From positions 38,091 through 102,090 of the forward strand of contig JAIRKU010000022.1 of NCBI GenBank assembly GCA_031259945.1: DNA of 64,000 nt, written 5' to 3'. The notes under the pieces were generated by a model. That model made no database searches. It was not told where the DNA came from and worked only from the letters and a program-made list of their open reading frames with translations. The translations under genes were made by a program, and so were the position numbers. Below, one piece after another: positions 10,421 to 20,181 of this stretch. Position 1 is the stretch's first letter, and each line of letters starts with the position of its first letter. Source of the DNA: Mycoplasmataceae bacterium (GTDB taxonomy: Bacteria > Bacillota_I > Bacilli_A > Mycoplasmatales > Mycoplasmoidaceae).

Positions 10421-10689
10421 ATGAGAAAAGAAACCAAAATTCTTAAATCAGATTACAATCCAGTGCGGGTTGGTGATAATGTTCTTGTCGATATAAAATC
10501 AAAAAGTCATAAACCACCCGACGATGCTTAGGCACCACTAAGAAACCAACGCCTCGCGGAATGCCTCAATGATTTGTGTTGTGATCTGAGACTCAATTTA
10601 AACTAGCAGTGCAAACTATCAATACACGCTTAGATAAATTAGAAAAATGTTTAGACAATCTCGTTAAAGTTAACAATCTCAAAGAGTAA
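10421..10689 (+). pseudogene. Small coiled-coil protein gene with a frameshift
   Basis: The first frame runs from ATG 10421 to a TAG at 10529-10531 (36 residues, MRKETKILKSDYNPVRVGDN and onward). The -1 frame then continues from about 10520 to TAA 10687-10689, encoding GTTKKPTPRGMPQWFVLW and a short coiled coil (TINTRLDKLEKCLDNLVKV). Together they would give about 88 residues. The shift falls in the C-rich stretch near 10514-10520. A single-base loss, a sequencing error or programmed frameshifting could all explain it. I do not recognise the family. The TATAAT box right before the start suggests that the gene was or is expressed. Confidence 0.5.
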
Positions 10690-10778
10690 AATTAATCCTA
10701 TTCAAGCTAAACAAACTATTGTTGATTATTTTGAATAAATTTATATACTTAGCGAGGATTGAATGTCCCACCAACCAT

Positions 10779-11993
10779 ATGAAAAGATGAATTAAGAATT
10801 CCCTAATAATTGGCATGTGCTTAATTCCGATTGGCTTAGTGGCGGGGTTTTCTAATAACTGATCAAATAAAATTCCAATATCATGTGTAGGCTCTAGTGG
10901 GGTAAAACCTTTTGTTGAGTCATTATCAAAAGAATACATGAAAACCAATAAAAAGATTGATATTACCGTTGAAGCGGGTGGGAGCGGTTTTGGTATTCAA
11001 CAAGTAGTCGAAGGTTATGCTAACATAGGCAATGTCTCTAAAGATCCATATACTACTGTTCAACTACCTGATGCAGACGGGGGGTTTCGTACTCAATGAG
11101 AGAATAATGATATTAAAACAGTTACGATAGGTTGAGAGGCTATTTGTATGGTTTATATTCCGCCTGAAGGGTTGGGAATAAATTATGATGGAGAAATTAA
11201 TTTAAATAATCTATTGGTTGTTAATGAAAACAATATCATTAATTTTATGAAAATTTTTACAGGTATTAGTGATCCCACAACTAATAATTTAAGTTTATAC
11301 GACTTTGTGAATAAATCTCTTACTTTATCATCTAATCAGATCACACTTCTTAAAGATACTCCTATTACTCCGTATGTGCGCGCTGGTGGCTCTTTAACAT
11401 CGGGAACAGCGGCATCATTCGTAAATTGTTCTGATTTGGGATTCGACAAAAAAGTTGATTTAAATTCTGAAGAGCAAGCAGCATTCGATAGTGGTGTTTA
11501 TGGTAGACAACATAATCTTGTAGAAACAGATGAAGCTAATAGTCGAGCTTGAAATGTATTTCATAGCGCCAATAATGCTGGACAAATTGTTTATCTTTCT
11601 TCTGGTTTTGTTCAACAAAATTTAGATTTAATCCGAAAGAATGGTTATGGCATTATGGCATATGGTTCCGTTCCTACCGAATTTAATGTAGAAAAAATTA
11701 ATGCCGGATATAACTGGTTTAGACCATTAAATATGCTAATTAGTGTTAAAAACCAAGAAACCCCAGAAATAAGTTTTATCAAATCTTTAATTTCTGGTAA
11801 ATATGATGATGAATTACAAAAAAATGGTGCAAAGTCTTTATCTAGTAAAGAAAAACAATTTATGTTTCCAAACGATGAAGCATACGATAAATGAATAAGC
11901 GATGTTACATTAGCCAAAATCAATCCAAATTGGACTTGAGATAGTCCTTACCACTTTTCTCCTACTCCCGATTCTTGATTACCTGCACAATAA
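10779..11993 (+). CDS. pstS: Phosphate ABC transporter substrate-binding protein
   Basis: 404 residues. After an N-terminal hydrophobic segment (about residues 7-24) comes the phosphate-binding GSSGVKPFV (about 43-51), then AGGSGFGIQQVVEGYANIGN and, further on, AGGSLTSGTAASF, which resembles the GSGT loop of PstS proteins. It delivers inorganic phosphate to the Pst permease. The signal segment has no lipobox Cys at its end; the only nearby Cys lie inside the hydrophobic part (MCLIP) and after it (ISCVG). The protein may therefore be anchored by an uncleaved helix. Several TGA codons are read as Trp. The permease gene starts 3 nt after the stop. Confidence 0.88.
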
Positions 11994-11996
11994 TTT

Positions 11997-14114
11997 ATGG
12001 CAAAGCAAGTTAATTTATTAAAAAAAAAACAACATTCAGATAAAGTGTCTAAAATTATTTCATTATCTTTGTCTTGACTTTTTGCTTTAGTTTTTTTCTT
12101 ATTAATTATTTTTATCATTAATGCCTCAGTAAAAGGGTTTAGTGTTTATGGTTGAAGTATTTTAGGTGGGACATTTAATATGGCAGATAAGAAAGCCAGT
12201 ATTTGATTGCCGCTATCTGTTACTATATTAATTTCTCTAATAGCAATTGTCATCGCAGCACCTGTCGGTATTAAAACTGCCATGTTTATTAAATATCGTT
12301 TACCGTCTAAATATCAAAAAGTGGTACGAATATCGATTGAATTGCTAGCAGACATTCCATCAGTAATTTTTGGTTTATTTGCTTGTGAAATGTTAGGGAA
12401 TGTATTGAAATATGTTCTTCACATTTCAACATCTTATAACTTAATTACAACTGGTGTAATGCTAACCTTCATGGTGTTACCAACCATTGTTTCATTATCA
12501 CTAAATGCTTTAGATGGAGTAGATAAAACATTAATTTCCGCGTCTATGGTATTAGGTAACACCAAAACACGGTCTATTTATAAAATATGTAAAAGAGATG
12601 CGCGTAATGGTATTACAGTTGGTGTAATTATTGCTTTTGCTAGAGCGATTGGCGAAACTATGGCGGTATCTATGGTTTTACAATCTCAAGGTTATAACCC
12701 TATATTTGATGATGGCTTTTGAGCAATTGCTACTAGCGGTTTAAGATCATTAGGTGCATTGATTGCTGCCAATATGTTTGCAGAAGGTGGTGGGCCTGCT
12801 TTACAATCATTATTATTCGCTTTTGGTCTTTTCATGTTTATTTTTGTCATGATACTTAATGGCGCTGCCATGTATATCACTAAAAAACGCAATAGAAGCA
12901 GATGAGAATGATGAAATAAATTTGAAAAAAAATTTGGTAATTTTATTTACTTTATACCAACACAAATAAAAATAGGCTGAGAAAAACTAACTTATCATTC
13001 CAAAATTAATAGTAAAACATCTTTGTCAAAATATTTATCAACAAGAATTCAGAAGAATAAATTTACTCATTCTTACACTATTTATAAATTTTTCTGAGAA
13101 ATTGTTTCCATTACACTAACATTAACATTTCTATTATGGATTGTTATTGACATATTAGGTTATGGTGGAGTAGCGATTACACAATCAAGTCAAACAATAT
13201 TCTCATTTGCTAACAACTCTACAGGGCAAGCTTTTATAAATACATTGTTAATAATAATTATTGCAATTGGTGTTGGGTTACCAATTTCATTAATGATAGC
13301 TATTTATTTAAATGAATTTGCTAAGGGGACAAAAATTAAAAAAATTCTTTTATTTTTTATTGACTCGTTAGGGGCTACGCCATCGATTTTATTTGGTATG
13401 TTTGGCTTAATATTTTTTATTCAAACAATGGGTATGTCGGCCGGTGGCACTGCTGGTAAATCATTAATCGCGGGTTCTTTAACGATTTTAATTGTGATAT
13501 TACCAGTATTTATTCGAACTATTCAACAAGCACTACAAAGCATCCCTAAAGATTTAAGAGTTAATTCTTATGCTTTAGGTGCTGGCAAATGAGAAACGAT
13601 TAGAAAAATTATTTTACCAGCAGCTCGTCAAGGTATTATGACAGCAGTAGTTTTATCAATTGGTAGAATACTGGCTGAAACAGCACCATTATATTTAACA
13701 AGTGGGTTGGCATCTTCTAATTCCATATCATTAATAAATTCTGGTCAAACATTAACGACAAGAATCTATGCACAAATTTATACGGCTGATATTCATGTAG
13801 GCGAAAGCATCATGTATGAATGTGCTTTTGTTACAATGATATTAGTGCTTTTGATTATTTTAGTAGTTCATGTAGCTATTCCAGCTTATTACAACTACAA
13901 ACGACGAAAAATGATAGAGTTTAGTCGGAAAAAATTACAAGAGCATGAAGTTTCTGAAAAAACACTTTTTTCATCAACAAAAGCTTTAGTGGTTAACAAT
14001 ATTGCTTCTTCAAAGAAATATCAAAATTTTAAAAAGCAAAAATCAACAAATTTTGTTAAAAGAAAAGGCGGAGCCCCCCCCACCTTAAAATGAGTTATCT
14101 CATTGTATAATTAA
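11997..14114 (+). CDS. pstA: Fused PstC-PstA phosphate permease
   Basis: 705 residues with two permease halves in one chain. The first half (about residues 1-310, PstC-like) has the ABC permease EAA loop around DGVDKTLISASMVLGNTKT. The second half (about 360-650, PstA-like) has SIPKDLRVNSYALGAGKWET. Single-chain PstC-PstA proteins are known in mycoplasmas. The tail is basic and ends after a run of eight C (14074-14081). Seven or more in-frame TGA codons read as Trp. It sits between pstS and pstB and moves phosphate across the membrane. Confidence 0.93.
14089..14111 (+). promoter_or_regulatory. Inverted repeat and -10 box before pstB
   Basis: AATGAG and CTCATT with a 4-nt loop abut TATAAT (14106-14111), 15 nt before the pstB ATG. 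This could be an internal promoter with an operator, inside the end of the permease gene. Confidence 0.4.
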
Positions 14115-14126
14115 ATCTACAGAAAA

Positions 14127-15107
14127 ATGACCGAAACTAATAAATTAGAAGTTAATAATCAAGAACCAGAAAGTATTGATCGACAACAAACAGACCAAGC
14201 TAAGGTTCATTCTGTTCTAGATAGTCCATTTTTATCGCGTTTATTTAAATACATTTCTTTGAATAAAAAGCAAAGAACGTTATATAGATTACTATTAACT
14301 ACAAACAAGGATAATGTAGATAAATTAAAAAAAAGTTTCAACAAAGATCATATTTTTGAAGTAGACCATTTTAATTTTTGATATGATCACCGCACCAAAC
14401 ATGCATTAAAAAATATTAATGTTAATATCAAACGTAATAAAGTAACGGCTTTAATAGGACCGTCTGGGTGCGGTAAATCTACTTTTATTCGTTGTTTAAA
14501 TCGCATGAATGATCAAATAGATGGAACATCTAGTGATGGTCATATTTATTTTGATAAAGGTATAAATTTAAAAAGCAAAAAACTTAGTACTTTAGAATTA
14601 ACCACACGTGTGGGAATGATTTTCCAAAAACCTTCACCATTTCCAATGAGCATCTATGAGAATGTGGCATATGGGCCACGTTCTCACGGCATCAATAATA
14701 AAGATATGTTAGATAAAATTGTAGAGGAATCCTTGAAAGGAGCAGCTCTATGAGATGAAGTAAAACATAATTTATTTGATTTAGGTACTTCATTATCAGG
14801 TGGTCAACAACAACGTCTATGTATTGCTAGAGCAATTGCTTTAAAACCAGAAACATTATTAATGGATGAACCCACTAGTGGTTTAGACCCAATCGCTACT
14901 AGTAAAATTGAAATATTGATCAATCATTTAAAGCAACAGTTCACTATTATCATTGTGACTCATTCAATGGCTCAAGCGCAACGTGTTAGTGATGAAACTG
15001 CATTTTTCTGGCAAGGAAATATTGTAGAAATGGGTACCACTAAACAGATGTTTACTTCACCAAAGCACAAAAAGACAAGAGAATATATTTCTGGGAAGAT
15101 AGGTTAA
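14127..15107 (+). CDS. pstB: Phosphate ABC transporter ATP-binding protein
   Basis: 326 residues, about 70 longer at the N-terminus than typical PstB. The ATPase core has Walker [10 protein letters not shown] (about residue 112), the Q-loop [15 protein letters not shown], signature [16 protein letters not shown], Walker [13 protein letters not shown] and the H-loop VTHSM. Two TGA codons (FNFW and ALW) are read as Trp. The polar N-terminal extension has no recognised domain. It powers the permease encoded just upstream. A candidate internal promoter precedes it. Confidence 0.96.
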
Positions 15108-15112
15108 TAATT

Positions 15113-15538
15113 ATGCAATGATATTTTTATATAGGATTAATAGCCTCAATAGCAATTTCTATTTTTGCATTACCGCAATTAATAAATATTATTAAAACTA
15201 AGAATACAGCTTTTATTAATATTCCTATGTATGTTATTTATTTAATTGGTTCATTTTGTTTTTTAGTTGGGGGTATTTTAATGGTGGCAAATCATCACGA
15301 TTCAATTACAAAGCGTTTATCATCAGGACTGCCATTAATTATTGCCCAATCTATTTGCGGTATCATATCATCAATAATTTTTATTAAAAAGATGAAAAAT
15401 TATTGTGCAGCTAAAAGAGCCAAAATAAGTGAATTATTATATTGTCAGCAACTTAAAAAAAATAGTGATCAGAAGAAGCAACTTTACAATCGTATATCTG
15501 TATCTAAATCTAATAAAAAGAAAGATATGAAGGTATAA
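15113..15538 (+). CDS. PQ-loop (SemiSWEET-like) membrane protein 1
   Basis: 141 residues with three predicted transmembrane segments (about 5-20, 38-60, 73-92) and a basic C-terminal tail. The motif FALPQLINIIKTKNT (Pro21-Gln22) is the PQ-loop signature of the SWEET/SemiSWEET and PQ-loop transporter family. SemiSWEET proteins are three-helix units that dimerise to move sugars. The second gene downstream is a paralogue. The start overlaps nothing; it lies 5 nt after pstB, in the same operon. Substrate unknown. Codon 3 is TGA (Trp). Confidence 0.7.
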
Positions 15539-15541
15539 ATT

Positions 15542-15904
15542 ATGGATATTACAATAATTATGATTGTAGGAGCTGTATTTATTGGTATTTTTGCTTTACC
15601 TAATTTAATTTATGTCATTAAAACCAAAAATACTAATAGTGTAAATTTACCTATGTACATTATTTTTATATTTGCTTGTTCAATGTTTTCTATTTATGGG
15701 TTAGGTATGATTTTAGATCATTCTTTAAAAGATGGACTTGCTAGCGGGCTACCTTTAATGATTTCCAACTTATTTTGTGTTTGCACAGCAGCTTTTACTT
15801 TATTTATGAAATGTCGAAATATGATACGCGCTAAAAGGGCCGGATTGACTGAATTAGAATATTGAGATCTTAAGCAACAGAAGGCTAAAAGGAGTACGAA
15901 ATAA
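15542..15904 (+). CDS. PQ-loop (SemiSWEET-like) membrane protein 2
   Basis: 120 residues, three predicted transmembrane segments, paralogous to the preceding gene: FALPNLIYVIKTKNT (Pro20-Asn21, so the Gln is replaced), SGLPLMISNLF and AKRAGLTELEYW match FALPQL, SGLPLIIAQSI and AKRAKISELLY of the first copy. The two may form a heterodimer; that is inference. The stop overlaps the phoU start (TAATG), showing translational coupling to the phosphate operon. Confidence 0.7.
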
Positions 15905-16590
15905 TGAATTACGAAATAATGAAACAATCAGAACGCGAATTACAAGTAGAATTTTTGAAATTTTATGATCATGTGTATAAAACATGACAATTTATATATA
16001 AAGGTGTAAAGAATAAAAATATTAATTCATCTGAAGTAGAAGAGATTTATCGTATGGAAGATTTATCTAATCACTTTGAAGCTAAAATTCAAGACGATTG
16101 TATATGATCCATTTCTAAAAATGAACCAATGGCAAACCATCTTCGTTATATTATTGCTATTTTAAACTCCATTAAAGATTTAGAACGTATGGCCGATTAT
16201 GGCGTAAGTGCTATTCGTTTTTTCGCTAACAATAAAATTACGAATGATATTCGTAATTTAGTTATTGAAATTTTAAAGGGAGCTTTAAATGGTATGTTAA
16301 AAGTATTTAACTCTCTTAAAGTAAAGCCGGCAATTGACACTTACAAAATTTGTCAACATGCTCATGTAGCCTTTAAGAACAATTACAATAAGATGGTAGA
16401 AAAATTGTCTGGTATATTAAAAGACCATACTGCTGAACAAATTGAACGTTTGTTTCATGGGGCCATCATCATTATTAAGCATATTGAACGCCTTATGGAC
16501 CACGTGGCTAATATTGCTGAGAATTTTGTGTTTATTAAGCAACCAGATTTATTTTTCTCTAAACATAGTAAACAAATAGATAAGGCGTAG
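15904..16590 (+). CDS. phoU: Phosphate transport regulator PhoU
   Basis: 228 residues, all-helical, with the repeated PhoU pattern: AILNSIKDLERMADYGVSAI (about residues 83-102) and IIIKHIERLMDHVANIAENF (about 195-214). PhoU controls Pst uptake activity and phosphate signalling. Two TGA codons are read as Trp. The ATG overlaps the upstream stop and is preceded by AAGGAG at about 15888. It completes a pstS-pstCA-pstB-(PQ-loop pair)-phoU operon; purM starts 1 nt after its stop. Confidence 0.93.
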
Positions 16591-16591
16591 A

Positions 16592-17605
16592 ATGTCTAAA
16601 CCAAAGTTAACTTATCAAAATAGTGGCGTGAACATTCATGAAGGATATAAGGAAGTTCAATTAATAAAAAAAATCGCTAAGTCCACTTATAATGAAAATG
16701 TTTTAAATAATTTAGGTTCATTTGCTGGAATGTTTGAGATTTCTAAAAAAATGAGAAATCCTATTTTAGTTTCTGGAACAGATGGCGTAGGAACTAAAAT
16801 TGCAATAGCTTGTAGTAAGAAAAAATATGATACTGTTGGGATTGATTGTGTAGCAATGTGCGTCAACGATGTTTTATGCCATGGCGCCAAACCGTTATTT
16901 TTTTTAGATTATATTGCATGTGGCAAATTAGATGCTCATGTAGCTGCAGAATTAGTTAAAGGAGTTGCTAATGGTTGTCGCCAATCAGGAAGCGCTTTAA
17001 TTGGTGGAGAAACGGCCGAAATGCCAGGTTTTTATAAACCGGGAGATTATGATTTGGCTGGATTTTCAGTCGGGGTAGTAGAAAAGAATAAAATTGTTAA
17101 TGGTACAAATATTAAAATAGGTGATTGTTTAATAGGTTTAGCATCAAGTGGTTGTCATTCTAATGGATTCTCACTTATACGTAACGTTTTTAAAAGTTTA
17201 GATGAGAAATTTGAAAATAAACCAATTTGAAAAACATTACTAGAGCCTACCAAAATTTATGTTGACTCCATTCTAAAATTAATGAAGCATGTACAAGTCA
17301 AAGGTATGGCGCACATAACAGGCGGAGGCTTCATAGAAAATGTTCCTCGTATGTTAAAAAAACCAGGATTACAAATAGTAATTAATAAAAATAGTTATCC
17401 ACTTCCTAAAATTTTTAAATTAATTAATAATCGAGGCGTAGATTTAAAACACATGTATAACACTTTTAATATGGGAATAGGCTTTGTAGTGTGTGTAGAT
17501 AAAAAAGATGTTACAAAAACAATCAAGATATTAAAAAGTTGCAATGAGCAGGCATATGAAATAGGTTATATTACCAAAGGAAAGGAACCAATTTGTTTAA
17601 GATAG
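16592..17605 (+). CDS. purM: Phosphoribosylformylglycinamidine cyclo-ligase (AIR synthetase)
   Basis: 337 residues, the usual PurM length. It makes aminoimidazole ribotide in step 5 of purine synthesis. Visible family motifs are SGTDGVGTKI (about residue 60), ALIGGETAEMPGFY (about 133), GLASSGCHSNGFSLIR (about 183) and AHITGGGFIENVPRML (about 239). One TGA (17228) is read as Trp. The gene directly follows phoU and overlaps purN by 13 nt. Confidence 0.96.
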
Positions 17606-18174
17606 CGGTTTTAGTTAGTGGTAATGGTAGTAATCTACAATCAATTATTGATGCGATTAACAAACAACAAATAAAAGCACAAATATCATTTATTGTTTCA
17701 TCAAATCCTAAAGCATATGCACTCCAACGTGCTAAAAATCACCATATAAAATCATTTGTGGTTGCTAGAAATAAATGTTTAAATTCAAGTGATAAAATAT
17801 TGGAATTATTGCTACAAGACAAAGTGGATTTAGTAGTTTTAGCCGGATATCTAAATATCTTAGAAGGTAAAATATTACAAGTTTATAAGAAGAGAATAAT
17901 CAATATTCATCCAGCTTTGTTACCAAAATATGGTGGAGTAGGTATGTATGGTTATCATGTTCATGATGCTGTTATTAAGAATAAAGAAAAAGAATCTGGG
18001 TGTACTGTTCACTATGTGGATAAAGAAATAGATAAAGGCGAAGTAATATTACAATCTAAAGTTGTTGTACGAAAGAATGATACGCCTCAAACTCTAGCTA
18101 AAAGGATATTAGAGGAAGAACATAAAATATTACCCAAAGCAATTAATAAAATAAAACTTCAAATAGAGGGTTAA
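17593..18174 (+). CDS. purN: Phosphoribosylglycinamide formyltransferase
   Basis: 193 residues, normal for PurN, which transfers a formyl group from 10-formyl-THF to GAR (step 3). The nucleotide site VSGNGSNLQ (about residues 8-16), the catalytic NIHPALLPKYGG (Asn and His) and the Asp in HYVDKEIDKGEVI are present. The start is a TTG at 17593 inside the purM 3' end, with AAAGGAACC upstream; no ATG would keep the conserved N-terminus. Translation is probably coupled to purM. Confidence 0.94.
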   Translation: MFKIAVLVSGNGSNLQSIIDAINKQQIKAQISFIVSSNPKAYALQRAKNHHIKSFVVARNKCLNSSDKILELLLQDKVDLVVLAGYLNILEGKILQVYKKRIINIHPALLPKYGGVGMYGYHVHDAVIKNKEKESGCTVHYVDKEIDKGEVILQSKVVVRKNDTPQTLAKRILEEEHKILPKAINKIKLQIEG

Positions 18175-18221
18175 ATTATTATTTAATCTGAATGCCTAAA
18201 TTAATTTGGATTTACAATTGA

Positions 18222-18241
18222 GGGATTCGCCATCCCGTTTT
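18222..18241 (+). terminator. Candidate terminator after purN
   Basis: GGGAT and ATCCC form a 5-bp stem with a 5-nt loop, followed by GTTTTAAT. It lies between purN and dnaJ. Confidence 0.5.
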
Positions 18242-18268
18242 AATACGTACAACTTATTTTGTAAAATA

Positions 18269-18295
18269 TTAGCACTTTAATATATGGATTGCTAA
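18269..18295 (+). promoter_or_regulatory. CIRCE operator (HrcA site) upstream of dnaJ
   Basis: TTAGCACTT, nine bases, GATTGCTAA. This matches the CIRCE consensus TTAGCACTC-N9-GAGTGCTAA at 16 of 18 positions. CIRCE is bound by HrcA, the heat-shock repressor. It lies 10 bp upstream of a TATAAT box, so it should repress dnaJ-grpE. Confidence 0.9.
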
Positions 18296-18304
18296 TTTTT
18301 ATTA

Positions 18305-18310
18305 TATAAT
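18305..18310 (+). promoter_or_regulatory. -10 box of dnaJ
   Basis: TATAAT, 10 nt before the dnaJ ATG and 10 nt after the CIRCE element. The transcript would be leaderless or nearly so. Confidence 0.7.
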
Positions 18311-18320
18311 CCTTCGCACT

Positions 18321-19502
18321 ATGGCCACCAAACGAGATTATTATGAAATTTTAGGTATTAGCAAACAGGCAACTCAAGATGAAGTTAAAAGATCATTTCG
18401 ACGTTTGGCGATGCAATATCATCCAGACCGTAACAAAGCTCCAGATGCCGAACAAAAATTTAAAGAAATAAATGAGGCATATGAAGTATTAAGTGACACT
18501 AAACGTCGCCAAACCTATGATCAATTTGGTCATGAAGGCTTGAACCAACAGGGCTGAACAGGTGGTAGCAATCCCTTTGACATTTTTAATGATATGTTTG
18601 GCGGGTCAGGTGGAGTCAAATTCTCTTTTGGTGGAAATGGAGGAGGGTTTGAAGATATATTTGGTCAAATGTTTGGTGGTGGTAGACGTCGTTCTAGTAA
18701 TAGAAGACAAAACCAGCAAATTTATGATTTAGATATTGATGCTAATTTAACTATAAGTTTTTTGGAAAGCATTTTAGGAGTACAACGTAAAGTAAAAATT
18801 AATGTTAAAAGACAATGCCCGCACTGTAACGGAACTGGAGCTGAAACACCCAATGATATTAAAACATGTCCGAAATGTCGCGGCACTGGTGTAATTACAA
18901 CAAGGCAACGGACTATTTTAGGTATTATGGAATCTCAAGAATATTGTCCAGATTGCCGAGGGACAGGAAAAATTATTACTAAAGTTTGTTCACAATGTAA
19001 TGGGCGCAAATATATTGAAAAAGAAGAAACTATCGATTTAGATATTAAATCAGGAGTTGTGAACGGTTCTATTTTACAATATTCACAAAAAGGTAATTCA
19101 TGAAACGGCACCATTGGTAATTTAAATCTCAATATTTATGTCCAACCATCTAAAATATTTCAACGTAAAGATAAGACCATTTATGCTAATGTTTTGGTTG
19201 ACCCAGTTGATGCCATTACTGGAGCGAGGATTAAAATCCCAACGCCATATGGCATCAAAGAAATTGATATGAAACCAAATACTGCAAATAATGAAGAAAT
19301 CAATGTAAGCGGGTATGGTATTAAGAATATTAAACATAAAATGTTTGGTGGGAATGCCAATGGCGATTTGATAGTAACAATTGTTTATGCTAGACCCAAA
19401 AAATATTCCAAATTAGAAATTGAAAAAATGAAATCAATTAATAATAATAAAAACCCAGACGTGGAAGAATTTGAAAGAATTGTAAGTAAGGAGTTAAATT
19501 AA
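18321..19502 (+). CDS. dnaJ: Chaperone DnaJ (type I Hsp40)
   Basis: 393 residues. It has the J domain with HPD (YHPDRN, about residue 36), a Gly/Phe-rich region (about 80-130), a zinc domain with [24 protein letters not shown] and CSQCNGRK (the last lacks the final Gly), and the substrate-binding domain. It stimulates DnaK ATPase. Two TGA codons are read as Trp. grpE starts one base after the stop. HrcA control is expected from the CIRCE element. Confidence 0.97.
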
Positions 19503-19503
19503 T

Positions 19504-20178
19504 ATGTCAAAACATAATCATAAAACACAACCTGATGATATTAAAGAATCAAAAGTTGATGAAAATCATAAAGTTGAAGTCAATAATGAACAACCTAATG
19601 AGGTGAAAGCAACTGAAGTTGATAAACTTGAACAAGCAATAAACGAAATTAAAAAATTACAAGAACTTGTTCAAACAAAAGATGATCATATTAATAAATT
19701 ACAGGAAGAAATTAACAAAATCAATCATGACTATATTACTAAAATAACTGAAAAAACAAATGAAGCTAATGCCACTTTAAAAGCTAAAATTGATGAATTA
19801 ACAAATAAAGCGAATCAAGAATTAACCATTCACAAAAAATATGCTTTAGAAAAACAAGCTACTGCACTGATTGATATCATTAATCAATTTTCTCTAGCAT
19901 TAGATTACAAACCATCTGATCCTAACATTGCTAAATATCAATCAGGGTTTCAAATGTTTTTAGTTATGTTTAAAAATTTATTGGTGGAATTAGGAATTAA
20001 TGAAATTCCTGTTAATATTGGAGATGAATTTAACCCAGAAATCATGGAATGCATTGAATTTGTTCATTCAAACGAGTTATCTGATAACAAAGTCGCTAGA
20101 ATAATTACAAAAGGTTACAAACTGCACGATCGTTTAATTAAACCAATCGCAGTTAACATAGTCCGTAAAAAAAGTTAA
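19504..20178 (+). CDS. grpE: Nucleotide exchange factor GrpE
   Basis: 224 residues. A charged N-terminal part (about 1-90) forms a long coiled coil; the C-terminal beta domain holds the family pattern around LIDIINQFSLALDYKP, GFQMFLVMFKNLLVELGI and GDEFNPEIMECIEFVHS. It releases ADP from DnaK. It lies one base after dnaJ, an order less common than hrcA-grpE-dnaK-dnaJ. The end VNIVRKKS is typical. Confidence 0.9.
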   Translation: MSKHNHKTQPDDIKESKVDENHKVEVNNEQPNEVKATEVDKLEQAINEIKKLQELVQTKDDHINKLQEEINKINHDYITKITEKTNEANATLKAKIDELTNKANQELTIHKKYALEKQATALIDIINQFSLALDYKPSDPNIAKYQSGFQMFLVMFKNLLVELGINEIPVNIGDEFNPEIMECIEFVHSNELSDNKVARIITKGYKLHDRLIKPIAVNIVRKKS

Positions 20179-20181
20179 TAC

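Noticed and set aside
14074..14081. Run of eight C in the 3' end of the fused pstC-pstA gene
   Set aside because: A length change would only alter the last few residues of a basic tail, so a switch is unlikely.
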